64,000 nt of DNA from Faecalicatena sp. Marseille-Q4148 (GTDB lineage: Bacteria; Bacillota; Clostridia; Lachnospirales; Lachnospiraceae). A program made the translations under genes and the position numbers. Below are positions 1 through 6,692 of this stretch, one piece after another (the first letter of the stretch is position 1; the number at the start of each line of letters is the position of its first letter). The stretch lies in assembly GCA_018228665.1 (NCBI GenBank), contig CP073692.1, positions 1,240,001 to 1,304,000 on the forward strand, in the 5' to 3' direction. Under the pieces are notes generated by a model. It had not been told where the DNA came from, searched no databases, and saw nothing but the letters and a program-made list of their open reading frames with translations.

Positions 1-88
1 GCAGGATGCCGCTACTGATAAAAGATACACCCTGTCCAATGAGAAGTGTAAAATAATTTCTCTTCCATGAATTGTTGTTTTGAGTCAT
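1..88 (-). CDS. Mef-like MFS efflux protein (5' end only)
   Basis: Only the first 29 codons are inside the window; the gene continues past the left edge. The ATG at 88..86 follows a strong AGGAGG site. The N-terminus (MTQNNNSWKRNYF, then LLIGQGVSFISSGIL) matches the start of Mef-type macrolide efflux MFS proteins, which begin with a short polar stretch, WKR, and a first membrane helix containing GQ-VS-I-S-IL. By family this would be a 12-helix proton antiporter in the inner membrane. A promoter, leader peptide and attenuator lie directly upstream (135-388), which fits inducible antibiotic resistance. The substrate cannot be told from so little sequence; another MFS exporter is possible. Confidence 0.6.
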   Translation of the reverse strand, partial: MTQNNNSWKRNYFTLLIGQGVSFISSGIL

Positions 89-134
89 AATATAAACCTC
101 CTTTTTTATTGCATTGTTCCTTTGTTTTTTGCAA

Positions 135-173
135 TAAAAAACAGGCGCTGCCCCACAAAGAGGGCAAACGCCT
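135..173 (-). terminator. Attenuator terminator before the efflux gene
   Basis: On the minus strand, arms 162-173 and 143-153 pair (AGGCG and GCCC blocks against GGGC and CGCCT). A run of T follows (135-141). It lies between the leader peptide and the ribosome site of the efflux gene, so it is an intrinsic terminator placed to stop transcription before the gene. Confidence 0.75.
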
Positions 174-230
174 GCATAAGAATAAAGCACAAAAGCTACA
201 CGATACAGTTCAAAGACCGTTCGTGTCAGA

Positions 231-333
231 CTTACGTGTTTATTATGTATACGCACACAAAAAAAGCCCACTGAGTGGAAAAATACCTCTACTTTTTATT
301 GCATATTAGCGTACACAAATTAACACACGTAAG
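231..333 (-). promoter_or_regulatory. Leader RNA inverted repeat overlapping the leader ORF
   Basis: The 24 bases at 231-254 are nearly the reverse complement of 309-333, which contains the leader peptide codons. In the transcript the leader ORF can pair with the downstream arm. Between the arms lies a second short hairpin (CCAC/GTGG) followed by seven T (about 259-280). This is the layout of a ribosome-controlled attenuator: a stalled ribosome on the leader ORF would break the long pairing. The fold is by eye, not computed. Confidence 0.6.
306..326 (-). CDS. Leader peptide MLICVR of the efflux operon
   Basis: A six-codon ORF (GTG start, product MLICVR, TAA stop) sits seven bases after a perfect AAGGAGG (340-334) and just downstream of a consensus promoter. 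Its codons form one arm of the leader inverted repeat. Short leader peptides whose translation is blocked by an antibiotic control erm, mef/msr and tet-type genes; by analogy this one should sense ribosome stalling. The start codon and role are inferred. Confidence 0.6.
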   Translation of the reverse strand: MLICVR

Positions 334-359
334 CCTCCTTCCATTTTCAAACTTTCGAT

Positions 360-388
360 ACTATACCATGTATCAGATGGATTGTCAA
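360..388 (-). promoter_or_regulatory. Consensus promoter of the efflux operon
   Basis: Minus strand TTGACA (388-383), 17-base spacer, TATAGT (365-360), about 20 bases before the AAGGAGG of the leader peptide. This is a near-perfect vegetative promoter, so control is likely after initiation, at the attenuator. Confidence 0.8.
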
Positions 389-436
389 TAGTCTTCTGAA
401 ATTATTTTGAGATGTAAAACAAAATTGGCAAGCAAT

Positions 437-569
437 GCAATCTTCCGTAAGATTGCGTATTTAGCAGAAATCCCGTACCCGGAATTTCTGCTAAATGCTT
501 GTTGGTGACATGTCCCCAAACCCCTGAGATCATCACCTGCGGTGATGGCTGCGCGTTCCGTTGGAACGC
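437..569. other. Cluster of four hairpins beyond the relaxase 3' end
   Basis: No gene is supported between 400 and 594. Four perfect or near-perfect inverted repeats follow one another: 437-444/449-456 (8 bp), 460-474/481-495 (15 bp, one mismatch, 6-base loop), 531-537/541-547 (7 bp, loop TGC), and 553-559/563-569 (7 bp, loop GTT). An 8-base palindrome GACATGTC lies at 507-514. None is followed by a T-run on the minus strand, so they are not ordinary terminators. A processing site, transfer origin or single-strand origin is possible. Confidence 0.5.
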
Positions 570-594
570 TGAAAAAACAAAAGCAGGAAGAAAC

Positions 595-2004
595 CTATTG
601 CCGTGACTTCTGCGATTCCCTCTGCGGTTCCCGCCCGGTGGGAATATCCAGCAAATGCTCCACATTCGCCCGGACATTATAAAGCTCTTTCATATCAGCC
701 CTGGCCTGCTTATAAGCAGAGTAGGCTTTCCGTTTCTGTTCCAGAAGCCCGGCATATTCCTCTCGCAGAGCTTTGACGGAGGGCAGCTTTGTGATTCCCA
801 CCTCGTCAAAATATTTCTTCGCTGTTTGGTGCAGAAGGATTTCCGCCTCATGTGCCGCACGGAATTTTTTGCTGTACCCAGCTTTTCGGTATTCCACATA
901 GACCGCTCGCGTCTTGGCGTAGTTTACGATCTGTTTCTGCAGCTCCCCGTTGGCGGCCATCTGCGATTCCAGTTCCTTGATCTGTACTGACAACGCATTA
1001 AAGCTGGCGGTGACGGCATCTGATTTTTCCTGCAAATCCTCATAACTCATATCGCCATGCTCTTTGAGATAAATTACCGCCTGGGAGAGCTGTTTTAAGT
1101 TAAACACCTTCGCCCAGCGTTCATACCCCGGACCTTTGCCGGAACGGATTGCCGCCTCAATATCCACTAGCAGCCCGACTTTGGAAACCGGCTTTTGGGG
1201 AGAGGTACGGCGCGGCTTTACTATCCGGGCGCCTGTGATCCGTTCTTTGATAGCCTGCTCGGTATAGTCGCCTTTCAGCGTGTCACACCGGGTATATCTA
1301 TCTTCCGGCGACAAGCGAAAACGAAGGTACTTTCGCTCCCGGTTGACTTCAATCCCGGCCGCCTCCAGCTTCTTCAACAGTTCTTCAAAGTCCTTCGGCT
1401 TTTCTTCCAGGGCCGCGTCAATGGCACAGCGGATCTGTTCCTGGTGGGAGGGCTGTTTTTTATTTCCCAGCCATGTACCATAGTGATCCCGGCTGGGCTT
1501 CGGATCCTCTACAATGGAAAGACCATGCTCTAAGCACAGCTTGTCATTCATGCGCCGGATTGCCCAGGTGGATCCCCAGAAGTTGCGGAACTTTTTCTGA
1601 CAGTCCAGCGTTGTGGAATTTATGATGATGTGGTTATGGACATGGTGCTTGTCTACATGGGTACAGACAACAAAAGCGTGATTGCCTTTTGTCAGTTTCA
1701 GAGCAAGCTCCCGCCCAATCTGGTTCGCTTCTTCCGGCGTGACCTCGCCGGGCTTGAAAGCCTGCCGGAGATGGTAGGCGATCACATCGTCCGCGCCCTG
1801 GTTTCGTCCGGTCAGGTTCGCATACTGCCGCTTGGATAGAAGAAACTCCGCGTCGGCAATCCGGGTATCACACTCATAGCCATAAATAAATTTCCCAAAA
1901 TCGGTTTTCTGTGGATTCTCCACGTAGTCAATGATGTCTGCAATGGCCGTGGAAATATCCCGGCCTTTTCCAATGTGCAGAGGCATCAGCCGTGTGGTCG
2001 CCAT
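595..2004 (-). CDS. MOBP-type conjugative relaxase
   Basis: A 469-residue VirD2/MobA-like relaxase that would nick the ICE at oriT and carry the strand into the recipient. The N-terminus has the nucleophile motif DYVENPQKT (Tyr27), and near residues 110-125 the metal-binding HKHHVHNHIIIN (HUH) motif. The C-terminal third is charged and coiled-coil-like. The ATG at 2004 follows AAGGAGGTGACGAT. It lies 32 bases after the DUF3849 gene, with MobC three genes upstream, the usual Tn1549-family mobilisation block. The C-terminus is basic but lacks the shared KPS(V/L)xxxL tag. Confidence 0.92.
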   Translation of the reverse strand: MATTRLMPLHIGKGRDISTAIADIIDYVENPQKTDFGKFIYGYECDTRIADAEFLLSKRQYANLTGRNQGADDVIAYHLRQAFKPGEVTPEEANQIGRELALKLTKGNHAFVVCTHVDKHHVHNHIIINSTTLDCQKKFRNFWGSTWAIRRMNDKLCLEHGLSIVEDPKPSRDHYGTWLGNKKQPSHQEQIRCAIDAALEEKPKDFEELLKKLEAAGIEVNRERKYLRFRLSPEDRYTRCDTLKGDYTEQAIKERITGARIVKPRRTSPQKPVSKVGLLVDIEAAIRSGKGPGYERWAKVFNLKQLSQAVIYLKEHGDMSYEDLQEKSDAVTASFNALSVQIKELESQMAANGELQKQIVNYAKTRAVYVEYRKAGYSKKFRAAHEAEILLHQTAKKYFDEVGITKLPSVKALREEYAGLLEQKRKAYSAYKQARADMKELYNVRANVEHLLDIPTGREPQRESQKSRQ

Positions 2005-2036
2005 ATCGTCACCTCCTTAGTCTGAAAATCATTATG

Positions 2037-2549
2037 TTATCGTGCGTGTTCTTTTTTCGTTTTTGGTTTATCCTTATGCGCTGCCTGCCGTCCGGCATGT
2101 TGATTTAGGCTGTCTCGGACAGAGGGCTTTTGTTCCTGAGTAAGCGGACATTCCCGCCTGGCCTGGGAGAGAAACAGGTCGGTAAGTCCGGGATTGCAGC
2201 GGTCCACGGCAAAGCAAACATTCCGGTCATATCCGAAACCGTCCTTATCCTCACAGACCGGAACCGTCTGCGCCCATGCTTTATTGTCCCGTGAAATGCG
2301 CCCGTCATAATCTTTCTGCCGGACCGTGTTGGCAAGGACATAAAAAATCCGGCCAGGATCAAACTGCTGTAAGACCTGCTGCACACATGCCGTACCTAAA
2401 CGGTTATCCCGGTAGTTGTCCGTTATGGCCTGTTCGATTGCCTCCCTGCACGCAATGTTTGCCTTGTGGGAAGCGTGGTACTGATCCAGCTCCCCATGCT
2501 CATACGCATAGGTGGCAGAATGGAAATAAATTGGCGTTGTATCTTTCAA
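2037..2549 (-). CDS. DUF3849 protein with C-terminal KPSV tag
   Basis: 170 residues. The body matches DUF3849: YAYEHGELDQYHASHKAN, then ACREAIEQAI, VLQQFDPGRIFYVLANT, DGRISRDNKAWA. These proteins are common in Tn1549-like ICEs and have no proven function. The TTG at 2549 was chosen because GGAGGGATTTCA precedes it; a longer reading from 2567 has no site. The C-terminus carries KPSVRDSL followed by 22 basic residues ending HAR, the same tag as in ten other proteins of this element. Confidence 0.8.
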   Translation of the reverse strand: MKDTTPIYFHSATYAYEHGELDQYHASHKANIACREAIEQAITDNYRDNRLGTACVQQVLQQFDPGRIFYVLANTVRQKDYDGRISRDNKAWAQTVPVCEDKDGFGYDRNVCFAVDRCNPGLTDLFLSQARRECPLTQEQKPSVRDSLNQHAGRQAAHKDKPKTKKEHAR

Positions 2550-2599
2550 TGAAATCCCTCCAATCAAAAAGCTGCCTTGACAGACAGCCGTAATTATAG

Positions 2600-2630
2600 A
2601 AAAAGGGCGGGGCTGCCAATGCGCCCCGCC
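2600..2630 (-). terminator. Terminator after the CD1845-like gene
   Basis: GGCGGGGC pairs with GCCCCGCC (2623-2630 with 2606-2613) and is followed by five T on the minus strand. It would end or weaken transcription between the small membrane protein gene and DUF3849/relaxase. Confidence 0.75.
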
Positions 2631-2638
2631 GAACCTGT

Positions 2639-2929
2639 TTAACCAAATATAAAATCTTTCAGGGAGCCATTTACGCCACCGATCATGCCAACAAGCCAGG
2701 CCGCCGCCATCGGCAGACCGTAAGGACTTAAAAGAAATGCAACCACCAGCCAGGACAGCCCCGGCCAGAATCCGGCAATGAAGAACAGCACCAGCGCCGC
2801 CAGAAAAACAATTCCTGATAAAATTCCCAGCACAGCGCCGGAAATCACAACAAGAAATTTACAAACCAAATAAAGGATCCCCATAACCAGGACAAAGGGG
2901 AGTGCCAACAGTTTACCAATCAGACGCAT
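2639..2929 (-). CDS. CD1845-family small membrane protein
   Basis: 96 residues, almost entirely hydrophobic, with three predicted membrane segments (about 8-30, 34-55, 60-85) and a short soluble end. It resembles the CD1845 family of C. difficile conjugative transposons. It begins with an ATG seven bases after AGGAGG and lies between mobC and the relaxase gene. Function unknown; a membrane role in transfer or exclusion is only a guess. Confidence 0.7.
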   Translation of the reverse strand: MRLIGKLLALPFVLVMGILYLVCKFLVVISGAVLGILSGIVFLAALVLFFIAGFWPGLSWLVVAFLLSPYGLPMAAAWLVGMIGGVNGSLKDFIFG

Positions 2930-2946
2930 ACGCCCGCCTCCTTTCG

Positions 2947-2967
2947 ATAGGGAAGTTTATTCCCTAT
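2947..2967. other. Perfect 8-bp inverted repeat next to mobC (oriT candidate)
   Basis: ATAGGGAA, five-base loop, TTCCCTAT in the 87-base gap between mobC and the small membrane protein gene. The adjacent AT-rich stretch (2965-2980) and GTGCCGG follow. A hairpin beside the MobC gene is the usual setting of a relaxase nick site, but no nick consensus was recognised and the assignment is tentative. Confidence 0.35.
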
Positions 2968-3016
2968 AAAAATTCTACCGTGCCGGACCACGGAAAGCAA
3001 CGGTGTTTCTTCCTGT

Positions 3017-3361
3017 TTACGAAATGTTCGCAAATCCCCGCAGCAGCTTATCCATGCCATCCCAGAGGCCGTCCAACCGGGTACGCAGATCCTCCACATC
3101 GGCGGCGTAAACGCTGCCGGTTTCATTGGCCCGCTTTGCATACTGGTTCAAGTTATTGGAACAGATACGAAGGAGGCGCACCATTTCCTGAATATCGCCC
3201 ATGTCAAGGTGAATAATGTAGCCGTCCACCGCCATCTTCCGAAGGTAAGCGGAGAGGTTGGTAATGCCAAGCTCCGCCATGCGCCCCTTTACTAGCTCCG
3301 CATCCTGCTCGGACATGACGAACTCCACCCGGACAGTTTTTTTGTTCTGCCCGGCCTTCAT
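3017..3361 (-). CDS. mobC: MobC-like relaxosome accessory protein
   Basis: 114 residues. The ribbon-helix-helix-like start (KTVRVEFVMSEQDAELVKGRMAELG), followed by ITNLSAYLRKMAVDGYI and a helical C-terminus with CSNNLNQYAKRAN, is typical of the MobC family, which helps the relaxase bind and open oriT DNA. Its ATG overlaps the stop of the upstream gene (ATGA), so the two are translationally coupled. Confidence 0.85.
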   Translation of the reverse strand: MKAGQNKKTVRVEFVMSEQDAELVKGRMAELGITNLSAYLRKMAVDGYIIHLDMGDIQEMVRLLRICSNNLNQYAKRANETGSVYAADVEDLRTRLDGLWDGMDKLLRGFANIS

Positions 3362-4059
3362 CGTTCTGTCTCCCTTTTGCGGGAGGGCGGTTTATGGGAA
3401 GAAGCTGCCGCCGTCTGCGCCTCTTTGAGCCTTCCCCGCATGGTGCTTTTCTTCAGGCTGTCAATGTATTCTTTTATATCGCCGTTCACAGCATGGTAGG
3501 AACGTTTGAACCGTTCCCGTCTCAGGATCATGGCAAGCTCCGTTTCGCTTTCCGGTAAATCCGTCATTGACTTTGGATTCCCATGCAGCGGCATAAGCTC
3601 ATTCATAAGCCGCCTCCGCTCCTGGTAGGGAAGCGTGAAATTGGTTCCATCCTCAAAAGCAACAGCGACTTTCCCAATGGGGCAGGTCAGCGATTTCACC
3701 CGTTCCACATGCGTCCCATAATCCAGCGGATAAATAGTTCCAGTCACTTTTCCGTCCTTGACATCTTTGACAGAGAGGGCATAGGCCAGGATCGGGTCTT
3801 TCGTCTGCTCGTGGTAGAACCGCCACACTTTATTTGCATGGCTGCCCTCCAGGTAGACTTCCCATTCCCGCAGGGTATAGGTGCCGCAGGGTCTTGACAT
3901 CCACAGGAGGCGGCGGTCCTCCGGCTCCCCTGACAGGACCAGGTTTTGGATCAGTTCCTTATCCATGTCGAAATCGTCTTTATAGTGCTGCGTATGCAGC
4001 TCCATGATCTGCCCCAGGCTGTCCAGTATGTCCACACCTTCAAACCTTGCCGCGCCCAT
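3358..4059 (-). CDS. Conserved ICE protein of unknown function, C-terminal tag
   Basis: 233 residues, soluble. The N-terminal part (IMELHTQHYKDDFDMD, then LLWMSRPCGTY) is a block often seen in Tn1549-like elements, but I know no function. The C-terminus has KKSTMRGRL followed by 22 residues rich in K, R, P and S and ending TER, a variant of the tag shared by eleven ICE proteins. Start and stop overlap both neighbours by 1-4 bases, so it belongs to the mobC operon. Confidence 0.75.
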   Translation of the reverse strand: MGAARFEGVDILDSLGQIMELHTQHYKDDFDMDKELIQNLVLSGEPEDRRLLWMSRPCGTYTLREWEVYLEGSHANKVWRFYHEQTKDPILAYALSVKDVKDGKVTGTIYPLDYGTHVERVKSLTCPIGKVAVAFEDGTNFTLPYQERRRLMNELMPLHGNPKSMTDLPESETELAMILRRERFKRSYHAVNGDIKEYIDSLKKSTMRGRLKEAQTAAASSHKPPSRKRETER

Positions 4060-4991
4060 CAGCGTTCCCTCTCCGGCAGAGGCGGTGCGGCCTGCCTTGC
4101 CTCATGCTCCGGACGGTCGGCTTTCAGTCGTTCCATTAGGGAAGGCTTTTCCTCCGGTAATGTTTCCGGTGCCAGTTCCCGGATTTCCTCATAGGTCTGG
4201 CCGTCCGTCAGATCCGGGCGTTCCGGCGGTTCATTATTCAGCCTGCCATCCAGCATATTGTAGTTGCCGGTCTGTCCTTCCTCGTAAAGCTCCGCATTAT
4301 ACAGGTAGCTTTCCTGGGGCTTAAAAGGCTGCCCGGCAAACAGGATTTCCCTGCGGGGCGTAAACTGTGAAAGCACACCCTCCCGGAGCCTTGCAAAATC
4401 TTCATACTGGCGCAGGGTAAGGCCTCGCTCCAGCATTTCCGCCTGGGTGTGCGCCCAGCCCTCCCCATAGAGAAAATAATACATATCCGGCTGGTCGCAG
4501 ACAAAGCACAGGGATCCGTCCTGATTGTCATAATAACCTGGAAGCTCCCCGTCAGAGTGATAACGTTCTTCCTTTCCAAGATACACCCGGTTATCCGCAC
4601 CCAGCATAGCCACCATGCCAGCATAATTGCTGTGGACCGCAGAACGGATTTCTACCAGCGGGTCCGGCTCTGGCGTGATCTGCCTGCCGGGAATCTCATT
4701 TTGTTTCTCCGTCGCCGCATTTTTAGGTGTCACTTCCTCCTGGGCGCGGGCATCTAAATCCGGCTGTGCCGTTCCTTTCCGAACAGCGCCGGGTTCCGGT
4801 TCCTTTTCTTTTACATAATAGTGGACGTTTGCCGTAGTATGGCTGCCTGCTTTTTTTGCGTAGTCCTCGGCTGCCTCTTTGGAGGTAAATTCCAAAGGTT
4901 TTCCGTCCTCCTTGCACCAGGCCTCTGCCCGGCCGAAAATGGACGCGCCGCTGCGGACCGCCCATACGCCATAAATTTTTTCTTTTTCCAT
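4059..4991 (-). CDS. DUF4316-domain ICE protein with KPSL tag
   Basis: 310 residues. The ATG at 4991 follows AGGAGG; the longer frame to 5144 overlaps the previous gene without a site. The start (YGVWAVRSGASIFGRAEAWC) looks like a small alpha-beta module; the middle has HSNYAGMVAMLG, and SYLYNAELYEEGQTGNYNML is the DUF4316 signature. The C-terminus carries EEKPSLMERL and a 21-residue tail ending ERER. Such multi-domain soluble proteins of conjugative elements are grouped as polyvalent proteins, thought to act in the donor or newly entered cell; the role here is not known. Confidence 0.75.
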   Translation of the reverse strand: MEKEKIYGVWAVRSGASIFGRAEAWCKEDGKPLEFTSKEAAEDYAKKAGSHTTANVHYYVKEKEPEPGAVRKGTAQPDLDARAQEEVTPKNAATEKQNEIPGRQITPEPDPLVEIRSAVHSNYAGMVAMLGADNRVYLGKEERYHSDGELPGYYDNQDGSLCFVCDQPDMYYFLYGEGWAHTQAEMLERGLTLRQYEDFARLREGVLSQFTPRREILFAGQPFKPQESYLYNAELYEEGQTGNYNMLDGRLNNEPPERPDLTDGQTYEEIRELAPETLPEEKPSLMERLKADRPEHEARQAAPPLPERER

Positions 4992-5002
4992 TCCAATCCT
5001 CC

Positions 5003-5641
5003 TTACCGTTCCGGCTGCTTTGGCTGTTTCTGGCTCCTTGCCGGTTCTGCCGGTTTTGTTTCCTTTAGCTGCTGCCGGAGGGAAAGCTTTCGTTCCGGCT
5101 CCGCTTCGGAATCCGTGATATTGACATACTCGCCGATGATACAAAGGGCCTCGCTATAACTGCCGGAAGCAAATACACGGTCCTTCATTTCCTGTGCCTG
5201 TTTCTTCAGGTCATGCTCCCGCAGGATGCGGGCGGCAATCCCTACCAGGTTAAAGATATTCCCATCCTGGCCGATCAGCGCACAGTCGGGCTTCTCCGGC
5301 TCCGGCGCAGGCTCCCCGATAAATCCGCCCAGGCGGTTCGGCACAAAGTCTGAAAGCCAGGTGCCGCCGAAAGTCTCATGGGTCTGCAACCGCCACATGG
5401 CAAGTTTCCCGATTTCCAGCTTCACATCCTCGAAAGGATAGAGCAGACAGGTAAGCTCTCCGTACTGGAAAGTGGAAACGTCCTTAAATTTGCTGCCGTC
5501 CTTCAAAATACCTGCCTCGGTGAACATCTCATTGATCCCGTCCACCCATTCCTGTGCGTCTCCGCCACACCCCTGCAAAATCAGTCCGTCTTTGCCTTCC
5601 ATACGGCGAAGGTCCTCTGTTGTGATTGTATTGATACTCAA
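5003..5641 (-). CDS. Soluble ICE accessory protein with KLSL tag
   Basis: 212 residues, TTG start eight bases after GGAGG. The N-terminal block GLILQGCGGDAQEWVDGIN and the second block GNIFNLVGIAARIL through SYSEALCIIGEYVNI recur in Tn1549-like ICEs as large-polyvalent-protein-associated domains; I cannot name them securely. It ends with RKLSLRQQL followed by 20 residues ending QPER. The gap to the next gene is only 11 bases, so it is in the same operon as the DUF4316 protein. Confidence 0.7.
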   Translation of the reverse strand: MSINTITTEDLRRMEGKDGLILQGCGGDAQEWVDGINEMFTEAGILKDGSKFKDVSTFQYGELTCLLYPFEDVKLEIGKLAMWRLQTHETFGGTWLSDFVPNRLGGFIGEPAPEPEKPDCALIGQDGNIFNLVGIAARILREHDLKKQAQEMKDRVFASGSYSEALCIIGEYVNITDSEAEPERKLSLRQQLKETKPAEPARSQKQPKQPER

Positions 5642-5653
5642 ATAAACCGCCTC

Positions 5654-6178
5654 CTATCGTTCCTGTTGATGGTTGGTTTTCGGCCGGATGGTTTCTGCCT
5701 CCGGCTGTTTCTTTAGCTGCCTGCGGACAGAGGGCTTCTGTTCCGCTTTCCTCATATCCGCAAAAATATCTGACATGGGCCGCTCCCAGCGGTTCCCAAA
5801 TCCCCGGAGTACCGTGTCCGCCAGTGCGCCGTTCTCCCGGAACATTTCTAAGGTACTGTATGCCCGGTCAAACAAATCCGCACACCGTTCATCCACGTTG
5901 GGGGCAAAGTGGATCACCCCATAGGGATAATTGCCACCGGTTCCAATCCATCCCCTTACAAAATCATCAAAATCCTTTGTGATCCCGGCATCGGCCAGTT
6001 CCACCGCATGGCTGGAATCCGTCAGGCTTGCTGCCGCATATTGCCTGCCTAAGACCAGCACCCCCGTGTCCGGGTTATACAGAAAGCGCCGGTTGTCAAT
6101 CTGCTGCATGTCAATGGCCTGTGTCCGTGTGTCGATCCGCATGATTTCCTTTGTAATCGCTATATCCTTTATCTGCAT
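5654..6178 (-). CDS. ICE protein of unknown function with KPSV tag
   Basis: 174 residues from the ATG (MQIKDIAITKEIM). That ATG touches GGAGGG, which is too close for normal initiation; a TTG at 6208 or a non-standard start a few codons later are alternatives. The central part (NPDTGVLVLGRQYAAASL, GVIHFAPNVDERCADLF) is not recognised. The end has EQKPSVRRQL and a 19-residue basic tail ending QQER. Confidence 0.65.
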   Translation of the reverse strand: MQIKDIAITKEIMRIDTRTQAIDMQQIDNRRFLYNPDTGVLVLGRQYAAASLTDSSHAVELADAGITKDFDDFVRGWIGTGGNYPYGVIHFAPNVDERCADLFDRAYSTLEMFRENGALADTVLRGFGNRWERPMSDIFADMRKAEQKPSVRRQLKKQPEAETIRPKTNHQQER

Positions 6179-6317
6179 CCCTCCTGTCTGTTTTGAATCT
6201 GTCCGCAACTTAACCCTATTTCAGAGCACCAGAGTATTCTAATACAGCTACCTAAATGACAAGGGCCGGAAAGCCTTTGAAATCAAGCTCTTTTTTGGCT
6301 AACTTGCGGACATATCA

Positions 6318-6692
6318 CTACTTATTCCGGCGTTCCCGCCGCTTTCGTTCCCGCTCATACTTCCGCCTGGCAGATACCCGGCACATATCGGAACAATACG
6401 CCTGGCTGGTGGTGGGAAGATACGCCCTGCCGCAGACCGGACAGGTTTTCTGCCTCATGGACGTGTCCTCCCCGGTAATAGCGGATTCCAGCGCCGGGTC
6501 AGCCGGCAGCACCGCCTCCCGGAAATACCGGCAGTAAGAACCGGTCCACCATTTCTGCAGCATGTAACAGGGGCAGTCCAAAGGCAGACAGAGCTGGTCC
6601 TGATTGTCATAGTTGGCGCAGCATTTTGTTACCTGCTTTCGGATCGCCGCCCGCTGGTCGCGTGTCAGTTCCCGTGGCGGCCGGCTGCTCAT
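6318..6692 (-). CDS. Cysteine-rich VLP zinc-binding protein
   Basis: 124 residues. The first half has the Cys-rich VLP pattern (CCANYDNQDQLCLPLDCPC, then YCRYF). The second half has a CPVCGRAYLP...YCSDMCR zinc ribbon before an arginine-rich tail (RRKYERERKRRERR). Likely a small metal- and nucleic-acid-binding protein; the family has no assigned role. Its ATG overlaps the stop of the topoisomerase gene (ATGA), so it is translated with it. Confidence 0.75.
   Translation of the reverse strand: MSSRPPRELTRDQRAAIRKQVTKCCANYDNQDQLCLPLDCPCYMLQKWWTGSYCRYFREAVLPADPALESAITGEDTSMRQKTCPVCGRAYLPTTSQAYCSDMCRVSARRKYERERKRRERRNK

Noticed and set aside
80..309. Two plus-strand frames over the efflux leader
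   Set aside because: They run against the attenuator and leader and have no ribosome site; shadows of the regulatory region.
402..677. A 91-residue minus-strand frame after the relaxase
   Set aside because: Overlaps the relaxase 3' end in another frame, has no ribosome site, and its lower half consists of the hairpins; treated as structure, not a gene.
6209..6317. Possible promoter TTGTCA...TAGAAT on the minus strand
   Set aside because: Spacer of 15 bases and no other support; too weak to list.
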